From: Papaver somniferum | Taxonomy: Eukaryota > Streptophyta > Magnoliopsida > Ranunculales > Papaveraceae | Length of the DNA stretch: 64,000 nt | Direction of reading: 5' to 3' | Assembly (NCBI RefSeq): GCF_003573695.1 | Contig: NC_039364.1 | Location: forward strand, 229,626,784 to 229,690,783 | Part shown: piece by piece, positions 32,445-43,843 of the stretch | How positions within the stretch are numbered: the first letter of the stretch is position 1 | Layout of the letters: each line of letters starts with the position of its first letter | Notes under the pieces: generated by a model | Seen by the model: the letters and a program-made list of their open reading frames with translations, nothing else | Database searches by the model: none | What the model was told of the DNA's origin: nothing | Made by a program: the position numbers and the translations under genes

Positions 32445-33692
32445 TCAATCATCAGAAGCCTTTGGGGAGTTCTCGGGGGTCTTTAAAGGTTCAGTCTTTT
32501 TACCTTTGTGTGTGGTAACAATCGCACGGAATTCTTCTACTACTGACGCATCCCTAAACTTCAAAGCAAAAGTAGAAAGGGCATCTTTCCCCTCACCGCC
32601 CGTACAAGAATTAATGCAAGCAAAAGTTATACCTCTCTTGTCCATGTTAGCAAGCTTCATGTCCGGGAAGAGACTAGCATTCAATATTAAACGCAAGTTA
32701 CCTCTGGCTCTCATGATAAGTCTAGCTCGATCAGCAACAGAGGTAGAAATGTTCACTTTTAGTTCTCCCTTTCCTCGTTCCTTCCAACCGCCGTCAAGAT
32801 ACTCAAACAACACTGCATCAGCGTTAAAAAGAGCCTTCTCATTTTCTTCCCCAGTTTCTACAGGCACCTCTGGCATTGATGGGGCCACAATTTTAGTTGT
32901 AGTAGCATCCGATGACCCAGTAGAACCAAATGCAGGACTCCCATTTGAAGAGTTCCCTAGATTCAGTGGAGGAAAAGTAGGAGGTTTGTCACTTTTCAGC
33001 CCAAAGAGAGACACAGAACCAGAACCAAATGCAGGCCCGTCTGTCGGTATTGAACCAAAGGAAAACGAAGAACTGGAAAATCCAGTTCCAGCAAGACCAG
33101 TGAAGGCATTTTGGTTGCTCGCAAGACCCCCGAATGAGCTCAGAGGTGTTGTAGCGCCGGATGGATCAGTCTCACCCTCACCATTTTTTTCCGTCTTTTC
33201 TTTCTCATCTTCTTTGTTCTTGGTAGGCTCAGGGTCAGTAGAACTCTCACTAATTGGTACAGGTTTCTCCACACTCTCAGAAGATTCAGCAGTTTTTTCC
33301 TCAGTTTTGCTTTCTAACTGCTTATCTTTTCCATTTCTGGATTCAGTCTCAGACTCTCCCTTCACAATACCACTATCCACTTCATCTTCAACTGGTTTCT
33401 GACTAACTATCTGGGCTTCAACCGACGCGGTTGATACTGCACCAGTTTCAGCTTTCGGAGGAATCAAGCTGATACCGGCAAAAGGATTGGAAGATGCAGC
33501 CGCAGGTGTAGTTTTTCGACGAACTTTAACAATTCTTCTGGCGGCCAAAACTTCCTCACTGGCTCTTTTGAAAGTTCCGGTGTCTTGATCATGAGTTTCC
33601 TCGTCATCGTCAAGACCAGGGTTGTCTCGTGAGATTTCTGTCAAGGCACCCCTCTTTTTAGTAGGAGGATTATCCTTTTCTGCGTCACCCAT
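32445..33692 (-). CDS. NUP50: NUP50-like nuclear pore protein with Ran-binding domain
   Basis: Intact, intronless CDS of 415 residues. N-terminal NUP50/NUP2 motif (about 11-80): KKRGALTEISRDN, a TGTFKRASEEVLAARRI segment, basic KVRRK and NPFAGI. Middle (80-285): acidic, Ser/Glu/Lys-rich, then FG-type dipeptides (SSFGG, FGSIP, FGSGS, FGLKS, FGSTG). C-terminus (about 287-396): RanBP1-type Ran-binding domain with LFEYLDGGWKERGKGELKV, RARLIMRARGNLRLILNAS, and ending in an FALKFRD segment. In the nucleus NUP50 proteins bind importin-alpha and RanGTP at the pore basket and help release import cargo. Length and order fit plant NUP50a/b. The start is supported by an MGDAEK N-terminus and the upstream acceptor at 33738. 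Confidence 0.93.
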   Translation of the reverse strand: MGDAEKDNPPTKKRGALTEISRDNPGLDDDEETHDQDTGTFKRASEEVLAARRIVKVRRKTTPAAASSNPFAGISLIPPKAETGAVSTASVEAQIVSQKPVEDEVDSGIVKGESETESRNGKDKQLESKTEEKTAESSESVEKPVPISESSTDPEPTKNKEDEKEKTEKNGEGETDPSGATTPLSSFGGLASNQNAFTGLAGTGFSSSSFSFGSIPTDGPAFGSGSVSLFGLKSDKPPTFPPLNLGNSSNGSPAFGSTGSSDATTTKIVAPSMPEVPVETGEENEKALFNADAVLFEYLDGGWKERGKGELKVNISTSVADRARLIMRARGNLRLILNASLFPDMKLANMDKRGITFACINSCTGGEGKDALSTFALKFRDASVVEEFRAIVTTHKGKKTEPLKTPENSPKASDD

Positions 33693-33737
33693 GGTAAAGT
33701 TGAAACTTAAATAAAACTAAATATCCTCAAACCCTTC

Positions 33738-34947
33738 CTGTATAAATCGAGAGAATCCTGTTGCATAAAAACATCATGTTATAAAACTGCTATCAACAAA
33801 TTTTACTTCTTATTTTGAAAACTAACCAAATCCGAAACAATAAAAAAATAAATATCTGAATCTGCAAGAGTCTAACATACTGTAAGAATTCAAAATCATA
33901 TGTAAACTAGAGACATGAAAAAGCTTTTATTCTCAATCACCCGTGCTTGAAAATCAATAACATAAACGTCACTGACACTGGTAAATCCCATTGCTGACAA
34001 CTAACAAGAAGTGCTTTGTCAACTGAGAATAAGAATTAGATTCTGAAGTATGCCAGAGAACAGAACTCCTAACACTAAGAAAGACTAGCACTAACAATTT
34101 GGCCATACAACATATATACGCATAGGAGGTTTTCAAATAGATAGTAAAGGTAACAACAAAACGGAAAACCAAGTGTAACACTCGATTCCTACAGATATTC
34201 AATTATACTTTGACTCATACCAGCAAAAGGTTGCAAAAAACGCCTAGATTTGTTTCCCTACACATCTTAAACAAACGAAACATGAGGTTCATAACGAAAC
34301 TTCATAATCCATCAACGAGATATAATAAAAGACTCCAACATTCAAACCTTCTACAAACAGGAAAAGTAACGTCTACTTTAAATCAAATCAAAAAATACGA
34401 GCAACCCAAATTTGTTGCTACAAAAGGAATTAAAGAAGATGCAAATAATTAACAGCATACAAACAATTCAAGCTATGTTCACAATTGAAAGATAACTAAA
34501 AACACAAAACAAAACCCAGAATTCCAATTTTCCAACTGATTCAGCTTAGCTCATACCAAACAAAACACAAAACACATCAAATTGTCCCTTCCTCCCAACA
34601 CAGCCCAAACTAAGAACAGAAACCATCATAGCAAAGAATCTTCAAAAAAAATTAACAGATATTACATCTTCAGCCCAACTACTTCTCCAACATATTTAAC
34701 CTAAAACAAATTCCATAAATCACACAAAACCCTAACCTAAAATTAGGGTTTTAAATACATATGTCAACCTAATTCCTAAAATCTAACTAAAAGGGTTGTC
34801 AAATCAACCTTCAAAGCCTAATCTTATCAAAGGGTTTCACTAAAAATTACAGAAACACCAAAAACTCCAACAATCCAATGAAAAACCCATGAACCAAACA
34901 AAAAAAAAAAAGCCCAGAAAAATTAAAGATCAGAGAGAAGAACTTAC
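33738..34947 (-). other. 5' UTR intron of the NUP50-like gene
   Basis: On the minus strand the donor CAAC/GTAAGTTC (exon edge 34948) pairs with the acceptor tttatacag/GAAGGG (exon edge 33737), 45 bases before the ATG. The 1210-base interior is AT-rich and has no coding signal. Leader introns like this often raise expression in plants. Confidence 0.65.
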
Positions 34948-35110
34948 GTTGAGCAATGGGTTTCTGATATCTCCGCCTCTGTGGTGGTGGTAGTAGTTGT
35001 AGAAGTGAAAAAGTAAGGGTTTTTTCTCCTGTGGTTGCTTCAACTGAGGAGAAAAAGAATAAAAAGAAGACGCAACGGAGAAAAGAAATTAATGAAATAA
35101 ATAAATAATG
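34948..35110 (-). other. First, untranslated exon of the NUP50-like gene
   Basis: Bounded downstream by the GTAAGT donor. The upstream limit is set from the TATA-like site at 35137-35145 and is approximate. It contains CT/GA-rich runs typical of plant leaders. Confidence 0.5.
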
Positions 35111-35136
35111 AGAAATTAAATAAAAATCTGTCCTCA

Positions 35137-35145
35137 AATATATAG
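35137..35145 (-). promoter_or_regulatory. Candidate TATA box of the NUP50-like gene
   Basis: The minus strand reads CTATATATT, about 190 bases upstream of the 5' UTR donor. It is the best TATA match in this flank. Confidence 0.4.
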
Positions 35146-36300
35146 ATCTGCTTTTATTTATTATTCTTAAAATTTTCAAACCATGTTATATCTTCCTACA
35201 AGGAACTATCATGCGCTGCTGGTCTTAAACTGAGCTTAATATTGTGAGCCGTTAGATTAAATGTTGAAGATTGATTATGTTCGTAGGATTTGACTTTGTA
35301 TTATGGATAAAGAAATTTTTGTCGGTGCATATTAGATAATGGTAGGGTAATCATGCTAACTTGAACTGGGAAAAGAAAATTTGGAAGTATCGTTAATTTA
35401 TTTATTTTTCGAAAAAGAGTCGAGCTCCAAAAAAAAAAAAAACTATTACTGATATGATTGCAAGTGAATTTCCTCTGTTGTGGTTAAAAGCTGAATAAAG
35501 CTCTTTTCCTAGAGCTTCTGGCCTCACCGGGGTATATTTCGGTCAATAAGAACATCCCGTTGTTTCACATCACCAATATTTTGTCCGGGAACACCATCGA
35601 ATTTATTTTACTATTTAGACGAACGCCTAGGTTTCTAATCTGAAGGATTAAAAAAAAAGCTAAGCCGCGAAAAAAAGAAAACTCTAGGTTTTTCCGTCAC
35701 TACACTAATATTTGACACCACTAATATTTGATATTTTTCGCATCATTTGAAACCTAAAATAACTAAACCCGCGCCTGAAACTCTCTTCCCCACGGCTTTC
35801 TCCGATTAATTTTTTCTTCCTCAATTTTGTTTACAGGTCAACGATGATTAGAAGAAAGAAAAATCATACCAAAACCGTGAAATAAGTCGTGTATATCACG
35901 GAGGAGAACATGCAGTCGAGATCAAGTAAACAAAACTCTCCCTCACGCTCATGAAACATTTTTGGATTATACCTATTTTTTAGGTTTAATTATATGCCGA
36001 ATCCTTCTATAAAGTTTTAATCATCAGTTGATGTAAACTAGGATTGATTGATTTTGAAAATTAGGGTTAATTTTGATGGTAGTGCTTTTGTAAACTCGGG
36101 TTAGTCAGCTGGTGAAAGATTTTCCCTTTGTTATATAGATATTACTTCCCAGTTTTTTTTCTCAAGATATCACTTATATATTTTCTGAAGCGATCATATT
36201 TCTAAAATTATGATTTGTTTGAACAGTTTGAACACGGATACTGTTTGATTAGATGATCTTGAATAATTGATCCTGCATTCCTAACTGAACTTCTACGGTG
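35146..36300. other. Intergenic, no gene recognised
   Basis: No long frame and no clear repeat ends except the Helitron terminus just downstream. At 35700-35740 ctaatatttga occurs twice in a short direct repeat. Part of this stretch is probably the body of that Helitron, but its 5' end was not fixed. Confidence 0.4.
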
Positions 36301-36307
36301 AACTGAG

Positions 36308-36335
36308 CCCGTGCAGAGCACGGGTGCACGTCTAG
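36308..36335 (+). mobile_element. 3' terminus of a Helitron
   Basis: The palindrome CCCGTGCAGAGCACGGG (7-base stem, 3-base loop; 36308-36324) is followed by seven bases and CTAG (36332-36335), then T. A GC hairpin shortly before a terminal CTRR, inserted ahead of T, is the defining 3' end of Helitrons. The body lies upstream; no Rep/helicase frame is seen, so it is non-autonomous. Confidence 0.7.
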
Positions 36336-36539
36336 TATTAATAATGTTGATTTAGGAAATCTAAAACCTTACAGAAAGTTTTAAAGATGATACAAAGTCA
36401 TTCAATTTGTAGAGTCTCCACCGGTGAAGAACTAATTTATGTTCGCCAACAGCCTTAGCTTGCAAAGATATGGTGCGAGTTAGTTATGGCTTACGAGGGT
36501 GTATTGATTGATGTTGGGTTAGGATGGATATTGGGAATC

Positions 36540-38496
36540 TGGGATAGCTAAAATCATGTTGACTTGCATGGTTTTGCTATTTCAAGCTTGTTTTCAATGT
36601 TAGTTGATCAAAACTATATATTGATTGCTAGTCTACTAAGTCAAGTCTTGGATTAGGTTAGAATCAGGTATTTGAGTATCTGACATCACCCTCGAGAACT
36701 GAAGATCGACGAAGACATTTGGAGAACTTTGTATCAGGTATGTGAAGACTGGACCATTCTATTTTACTCATTATCTTACCATTCTATCTGTTAAGACTAT
36801 GTTATATGACTTCTAGTAGATTTACAAAGAATAAATTTCGAGTCAAGCTTGTCTTGTTAAAAATCTCGAAATATGATTCAAGCAAAGATGTTCAATGGTC
36901 GTTAATAATATTAGTTCGAAACGATTTATTGTCAAAGAATTAATATGTGGATCAATTGAAAATTGCCCATACAAGTGATTTTATCATTTGTGAATGTTTT
37001 AAACATCATAAGAAATAAATTCATGAACTTTTGATATTCCTGCTCAGAGTAGGTTGGCAAATCACTTCGCAAACCATAGATATCTGAGTTTCAGAAATAC
37101 AGGGAAGGTTGGAAACCAATTCGCACAATCAGTGGCGAACTGAATTCGTGTTGGTATTAAAAGGCTAGTAGTTGGTGAACTCGGTTCACGAACCGTATCA
37201 CCTTGACTCATGAACAAGCCTTACGGTTCACAAACTGTTTCACCAACGGTCCTAGTAGAATTTAACAGATGCTCAGAGATTTATTTTTTAAATATGTTTA
37301 GCATAGCTATGACTCTCTTAAATACTTCTAAGACTTCAATGATCACTTAAACACTTATGTGTGTACATCATGATTACATTCTTAGATGTTTAAATGAACA
37401 TCAATTTGCTTATTATTCACATGGCATATTTGCTAAACCCAACAGTCATGATACACGTTTCGTGACCTAAGCATGCTGTATATTCTTCTTTCGTATTTTC
37501 AAGACTAATTTTCACATGTTTTAATTAAAACCCTAATTAGAGTTTCATCTAAACAGAGAAAGTGTTTGCTTGATTCTCAAGTTATCTTAGCTTGAATTCT
37601 AAGCAACCCTCAGTCTTGAAAAATTATAAATAGAGATGCTCTTTCAACTAGGAAATTCAATCCATGACACTTTGTGTCCTAGTTTATTGCTAGATTCGTC
37701 CTCTATTGACCTAGGTTTCCTCTGAGAAACATAATTAGGTCTACGATTGAAAGACTTCGCTTTTGGGATTCATGAAGCCATGTATGACTATCTTTACCTT
37801 GATAGTTCGGGTATCTTGTTCTTGCTTTTATTGTTATCGAGGTTCTCGTAATATCTTTCAGGCAAGATAGATAAAAATCGCAAAGTTCTCTTCGTCTCGG
37901 ACTTTGTGATTCCACAAGATAGATATCTGAAAATTGATCTTAAATGATTTTTTGAAGATTATTCTTGAAAGGTGGTAAAAAATACAGGCTTCCCATCTAA
38001 ATGAGTGGAAGTGTTCCAGATTGTGAGGTTTTCTAGCTTTGTCTATTGCAAACAGATTTCCAAGTCTTGATCTTTGATCTAAAGCGAAATCAAATAGACT
38101 TATCTGTTTGAGGAAGATTGGTATCACTTAGGTTGAAGCAACTCTTGGGATGTAAAGGACGTCATCTAAGAAATCAATTGCATAAAGCCTTACAAGGTTT
38201 AAGAGACGTGAGGAGCGCGACTGTAACTGTATCGCTTGGAGGGTGGATTCGGTCTCAACTACATTGCAGTACAAAGTCTGATAGTACGCTAGTCTGTAGC
38301 GTCTTAATACAATTTGGTATTCAAATCTAGACGAGGTCCCGGGGTTTCTCTGCATTTGTGGTTTCCTCGTTAACAAAATTCTTGTGCGTGTGCTTTTTAC
38401 TTTTTTGCTTCTTTTGATTGTTAAAAGTACTACACTAATTCATACTCTTATCAAAACAAAAAAGCTGGTGGCATACTTGGTACCCTTGCGTTTTCA
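36540..38496 (+). repeat. 5' LTR of element C
   Basis: The first bases are diverged (gggatagctaaaatcatg in place of gttagagcaatgctcgg), so the left edge is approximate. The right edge is firm: CCTTGCGTTTTCA followed by the primer site. It contains the family block ggtcccggggtttctctgca and gtttcctcgttaac (38335-38378), and a variable patch near 37060-37260 with ttcacgaaccg and ttcacaaactg units. Confidence 0.78.
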
Positions 38497-38516
38497 ATTG
38501 GTATTAGAGCAGGCAA
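38497..38516 (+). other. Primer binding site of element C
   Basis: attggtattagagcaggcaa matches the initiator-Met type site, with one change from TGGTATCAGAGC. Confidence 0.78.
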
Positions 38517-38581
38517 ACATTGTTAAACCTAACAAGTTTGTGTTTGTTAAACATTCTAAAAAACTGTATCTACGTACTAAA

Positions 38582-39902
38582 ATGGTATCAAATGGATTTG
38601 ATTATACTAAGTGTCTGGGAATTACCTCAAATGATCACTCCTTACTTGATTGTTCGGAATCCAAAGGTAATAATATAACTTCAGTCTCTGAAGGAGTATT
38701 ACCCAAATCTCACAAAGTGTCAAATTCAAATTCAGAAGATGATCTTACTAAGAGTTGTAATGACTCATCAAAGATTATTGATCATCAAGACTCTGTAATA
38801 GAAGACCTACGAGAAGGGTATACTTACTATGCAGATGAACTCAACCAATCTCTTAATAGAGAACGTGACCTCTGTAAAGTTGTTGAATCTTTTCCTAAAA
38901 ATACCAATAAACTTGTTCAAGAAATGCAACTACGAAAAGAAAAACTTGATATTCTTAATCTTGAGGATACTGTCAGAAAAATCACAGCTTAATAAAAACA
39001 TATTGTTGAGACTTACATCGCTGAGATGGATAAGCTTCGGCGGCTGAAAGAAAATGATGAGTCTGCTCTTCTCATATCTCATGAGCGGTACAAATTATTG
39101 AGAAAGGAGAATATTTACTTAAAGCAAAATCCTTGACCAACACCTAATATTTTTATCAATTATGGAATAATATTTGGTGTTGAAAAAGTCACTCATGTTC
39201 CATCTGTGATACGATGGGAACATTCACATTGAAAAACGGTATATATAAAAGAGTATGATAAAGGTACGTTTCGTCTGATATTTTGAAGTATTGTTCTCAT
39301 TGTGGAAAAAAAGGGTAATCTTGTTTCAGATTGTTTTCAGAGGAAGAAACAGAATAAAAATCTCCAAAAATTGCTTTCATATGCAATTAAGGAGGTAAAT
39401 AGTATGTCAACATCTCCAGATCATAGTCACAAGACCTATGATAGAGTTGTTCAAGATTCTCCTCGAAATTTACATAAGTCGAGGAACTCTCGCGGTAAAA
39501 TGTCCAATAAAAAGGACTCTTCCAATATCAGGTTTCCTTATGTTAAACAGATTTCACCTAGAAAAAACAAAATTGCGAAGCTCTCATGACTTCTTCTCAC
39601 TGACACGGATTCCTCGAGGACCGCAACTTTCTTCTTTTGTCTTCACTGATCATCTGACTTGTGATCTTGACAGATCCAAGAGACGGAAACGACTGTCCAA
39701 TCCCTCATCTGAAGAAGATGAAAGGATTAAAAACCCTTCTAAACTGCGCATTAGAAGAAGGAATACAAAATTTAAGAATTGTTCTACTCGTAAGATAAAC
39801 AATGTCGAATTATCCATTATTGATACAACTGGTGAGTTACTTACATTCTCACCCTATCACTGCTTAGAAAGTTTGACAGGTGCATCGTCAAAGGTATCTT
39901 GA
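38582..39902 (+). pseudogene. Gag-like region of element C, broken
   Basis: An ATG at 38582 opens a frame to 38992 rich in Ser, Asp, Asn and Lys, with coiled-coil character in its second half. In another frame the coiled coil continues (IVETYIAEMDKLRRLKE, about 39003-39135). Near 39290 a zinc-knuckle start (YCSHCGKKG) meets a stop in an A-rich run. A frame shift there continues as NLVSDC, so the CCHC is both shifted and has Asn where His belongs. Two further open frames (39302-39589 and 39438-39902) are basic and Ser-rich. No pol motif. This is a decayed counterpart of the element A gag. Confidence 0.6.
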
Positions 39903-40159
39903 GAACTATGAGGAGTGCAAAAAAAATTAGAAATGTAATTACTCTTCTGATAATCGAGATTTCTCAATATTCATGATTGAGTTTTTTATTTGCTAATGTA
40001 TGAAGAGGATTTTTTTTCCTTCAAAGATAGAGTCCAAAAACAAAATCTATGTTGTTGAGCCTGCTCCATCATATTTTGTGATTAACGTCTCTTTTCTCAT
40101 AAACCCTTAAAAGGGTCTATACATTACCAACAAGATACATTTTTTTCACTAAGTTTGTC

Positions 40160-41703
40160 TCATAGACGCATATAATGCGTCTATTTTGATCTCAATTCTC
40201 TGTAATGTTAGTACCCATTTTTATACTTATTTTGGTATTTTATGTCTTTGTATGTATTTTGGAGAAATAAATATTTGTGGAAAAATTAGCTCGAAAAATG
40301 ATGTTTGCACCCCCGGGAGAAATGTATCAAAGGCACTCAGAAAATGCGTTAAAGACACCCCGGAGATAAGTTGGAGGCACCCCAGAGAAGCGTTAAAAGC
40401 ACCCATGAAAATTTATAAAGGCACATATGAGTTTTGCAATTTACACCCCACAAATTACTAAGGGAACCCCCAGTTGTTATTGGCACCGCCGTATTGGATA
40501 AGGGGCACCTTCTTCTTCCTTTTTTAAAAACGATCTAGGCGAGAAATACTAGTTTTGAATTTCAGTAACATCAATTTATTTGGATCGATTTCTAAAGAGA
40601 TTTAACTGGATTTCTTGTCGTGTATGCAATTTAATTAAATCAGGGAAGTTATGTGTCTTGGATTTGAAGAAAAGATAATATTTTGATACATCTCGACAAA
40701 TCAGGGAGGAGATATTCACGACATTGTTTGGTCTTATCTTTGGTAATTACGTGCAGTGGGAGAAATATATTCTTTATGCATTCGGATCTTCCAATTTTGG
40801 GAAGTTTATAACAACCCAAATACGCCTTAACAGAATTGTAGGAAGTTATTCTCGTACCTTGGCGGCGAAGAAAAGAAGGGATTAAACCAAAGATATTTGA
40901 GTTATTTTGGAACCATGTTGGCTATAAAAAAGGATGGTTGGGTGTCGCAACAGAGATATTGAGAGTTTTGGGGAAGATGCAAAGGTGTCGGAATAGAGAA
41001 ATCAGAGTTGCATGAAACATCGCTGCTACTGCAGGAAGAAGACGAGTTGAAGAACATAAAACTGGAGAAGTGTGTCGCAGAGACAAAAGACTTTCAGCGA
41101 CTAAAAATTGTTTCTTCCAACTATTTCTTGTAACAGTCGATTCTGCAACGCTTATAACCATTGCAGATTGGCTGATTTATTATTTTTCATATCTTCTCTT
41201 GTTCTAAAGCACTTTTGAGCCGTGAATAATTATTTTGAGTGCATTTTCGACATGAGGAGCTAAACCCCAATACTGGGATAACGTAGGACCATATTTCTTG
41301 CTTGTGGTAATTATATTTAATTCTTTTATAACTTTTTGCATTGATTTCAATTGATTTATGATTTTATGATTAATTGTGATTTTTTTTTGATGATGTATGC
41401 TTGGTCTTAGTATTTTTGATGTGACATGCTTATGATATATAGTTAATCTTTTAAAAAGTAACCTTGGCAAAGACATAAAGTCAATATTTTGTTATTATTT
41501 GAGCCATAATTGTCTAGAATAAAAATATGAATCGCATGATTGAATTTTATGGTGGAATCCTGATTCTCAGTCTCTCGTAATATTGTTATCATATTCATTT
41601 ATTTTCTATCTTAATCAGAATTTAGGTCTAAAATTGAATCTCCACACGACCGAGTTGAACGAACTTTTACTACCACTTTATACAACAACATAAAAACACA
41701 TCA
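40160..41703 (+). repeat. Solo LTR, Tat/Gypsy type, in element C
   Basis: 1544 bases. Starts TCATAGACGCATATAATGCG and ends CACATCA, parallel to TAATAGACAC...CATCA of the 11584 element, with the same order of landmarks (tatttttggtatttt-type start, cacccc-rich middle, atggtggaatcctg end block). TTGTC at 40155-40159 and 41704-41708 is a perfect 5-base target duplication. No interior remains. It separates the gag part of C from its second ORF. Confidence 0.88.
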
Positions 41704-41899
41704 TTGTCTTTTGTTGGACTTGTCTTAAAACCTACTGATATATACTTGTATAGTCTACTAACATAACTTGGTTCACGTGAACGGGAACCCTAGTGACTTC
41801 CTTTCTGAAAAAGTAAGAGGTTTCCTAATCTTCTTCTAACTCTTAATCATGAACAATGTAAATAGTTGTCAGATCTGTTCACCTGTGATCATCTAACGA

Positions 41900-42227
41900 A
41901 TGGGTAATTCAAAGAGGCCTCAAGAAACTATTATCATTGATGAAGATGAAGTCAAAGAAGAAACCTCATTGAAGACTTCCTTAAGAAAAATAGTGGTTGC
42001 GATGAAAGAACAAAATTCCTGGTATACTGAATCAATAAAGGATCTAAAATATTCTTGCAATGATTTTAAGGTTAAAATTACAAATATTCAATTCTCACAT
42101 TATAGATGGTCAAACTAAAATTCTTGAAAAACAGAAGGTCGTGACTATAAACCAGGAGAAGCTCATCATAAAATGCAAGAAAGCTAGGAATTTGTTCCGG
42201 TTATTAACCGAAAGGTTGGAATCTTGA
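41900..42227 (+). pseudogene. Second ORF of element C, frameshifted
   Basis: MGNSKRPQETIIIDEDEVKE opens a 72-codon frame ending at 42118. A shift near 42090 leads into a frame to the stop at 42225 (IDGQTKILEKQKVV ... LLTERLES). Hydrophilic and helical, about 108 residues in total, close to the 109 of element B. No similarity to a known domain is recognised. Confidence 0.5.
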
Positions 42228-42812
42228 CTCACTAACATGGTTTTTCGACTGTCAAACGAATCAAGGACCTTACTGACACGTTCTATGATGGTGTGCTTGA
42301 AAGGTATGAAGAGATTGATTAAGCTAAAAAAAATTCAATAGATTTTAGATGTCTTATTTATTCTTTTTACTAGTTAAATCCTTGTAGGAATTTTATTCTT
42401 ATTGTTTAAGGGGGGACACTAGTTTTTTGAGTAGTTCTTATGTGTTACATTAGCTATTCCAAGTACTATCATCTTGCATGTTTGAAGTTTATTTAATTAA
42501 ATTTTATTTTGGAAGATGACTTGCAGTACCTAATATTCATGGATTATATATATGTATTGCTTATTTTGTGAGATCTGTTCTTTTCTATCATATTCTGGTG
42601 ATTAGAACATACATCTCATATTTTCTCATAGGTTAATCTCTTAACACTTGCAAAAGAGGAGTAAACTATTTTGAGAATGGCAGTATTGATCTCCCTACGA
42701 TTACACTTTTGTGAATATACTGCTGCAGGATTCTGTAAGATGTTCTCTAGGAATCCACTTACTTCCTTGATTGCATAACTTCTAGGGGATAAGTGGTGAA
42801 CTTTAATCTCTA

Positions 42813-42890
42813 CGTCGAGTCATATCGCACTAATTTTTCTTTTGTTATAATTCTTATGTCGAGTCATATCGCACTAATTTTTCTTTTGTT
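42813..42890 (+). repeat. Tandem duplication and related repeats in element C
   Basis: Two copies, 33 of 34 bases identical, of a unit with gtcgagtcatatcgcac and taatttttcttttgtt (42813-42846 and 42857-42890). Just downstream, ttcggaactggcgcaga, ttcgtaactggcgagaa and ttcgtaacttgcgagta recur near 42890, 42993 and 43042. They occupy the same zone as the 6561-6850 repeats of element B. Confidence 0.75.
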
Positions 42891-43364
42891 CGGAACTGGC
42901 GCAGAGAATAGTTTTTTCGATGATTATTTTTCTCACGAAAATTTTGTATCTTAGTGCCTCTAACATTAAGATCGTTATTTTTAACTTCTTTGTTCGTAAC
43001 TGGCGAGAAGAAAGAAAAATATTGGGATACAAAATTACTTTATTCGTAACTTGCGAGTAAGTTTGTTAATGTCCAAATAAAATTCTGCTCTTGTGATTAT
43101 AGTAAAGGTCTCTCATGTTATTCTTCCAGGAATTACATCAAATAGGGGAGAGTTCTTTTGAACTTGTGCTTAAACGTAATATCTTTTTGGCGAGAGCGGA
43201 TGCGGAATTGTAGGAGATTCTTGTACCTTTACGTCTCCTTGACGCAAACCGAGTTTTCTTGGTGAAATTGTTTGAACTAAAAGCTGGTATGTGTTCTATA
43301 GTCTTGACCCTATTTTGTTTAATTCATTGTGATCCTTGTTTGTCTCCTTTGCCAATTTCGTTGA

Positions 43365-43843
43365 CAAAAAGAGGGGAGAATTATTAAGTAGTATCTTACT
43401 ACAACATATGGCTTTTCAGAGCATTATGTAAGGGGGAGTGGATTATTATCTATAGGTTTTACCTATTTTACAAGAGATGTAAGTATTAACTAAGGAGGAG
43501 AACATATCACCGTAGTATTGCTTCAAAGTTGCAGAGCAATTGAACTTTGAGGAAGGTATCAATACTATGCTTATGTATAATAACCAATGAGTAAAATGTT
43601 TTTTCATTCTAATGAAACTCTTTTCGAGTATTCTCATAAGGTTTTATAGCTACGGATCTCAACAATAAAGGTGCTAAACGAACACATGCAAAACCATAGA
43701 AGAACTTGAAGTATGAAGAATTCAAGACGTTTGTTGAAGATCCAAGGATATCAAGCATAGTGGACTTTGATATGAAAAGTGTATTTATTTTGAATCCATA
43801 TGTATTGAATAGTTTCATCACTAAAATTGACAAAAGGGGAGAT
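43365..43843 (+). other. Polypurine tracts of element C
   Basis: aaaagaggggagaa (near 43366), gtaagggggagtgg (near 43428), taaggaggagaa (near 43490) and aaaaggggagat directly before the 3' LTR at 43832-43843. Same spacing plan as in element B. Confidence 0.65.

Noticed and set aside
32506..33402. 298-codon open frame on the plus strand
   Set aside because: Antisense shadow of the NUP50-like CDS; the minus frame has recognisable NUP50 and Ran-binding motifs.
26334..35145. NUP50-like and coiled-coil genes as one unit
   Set aside because: Each has its own 5' UTR exon with a splice donor, and a 1.1-kb repeat element separates them; they are only same-strand neighbours.
34847..35179. 110-codon hydrophobic minus-strand frame
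   Set aside because: Spans the NUP50 5' UTR exon, its GTAAGT donor and the TATA-like site; the hydrophobic residues come from T-rich leader sequence.
35697..36335. Helitron 5' end at TCACTACACTAATATT (35697)
   Set aside because: Looks like a Helitron start, but the base before it is G rather than A and no second copy is available, so only the 3' end is reported.
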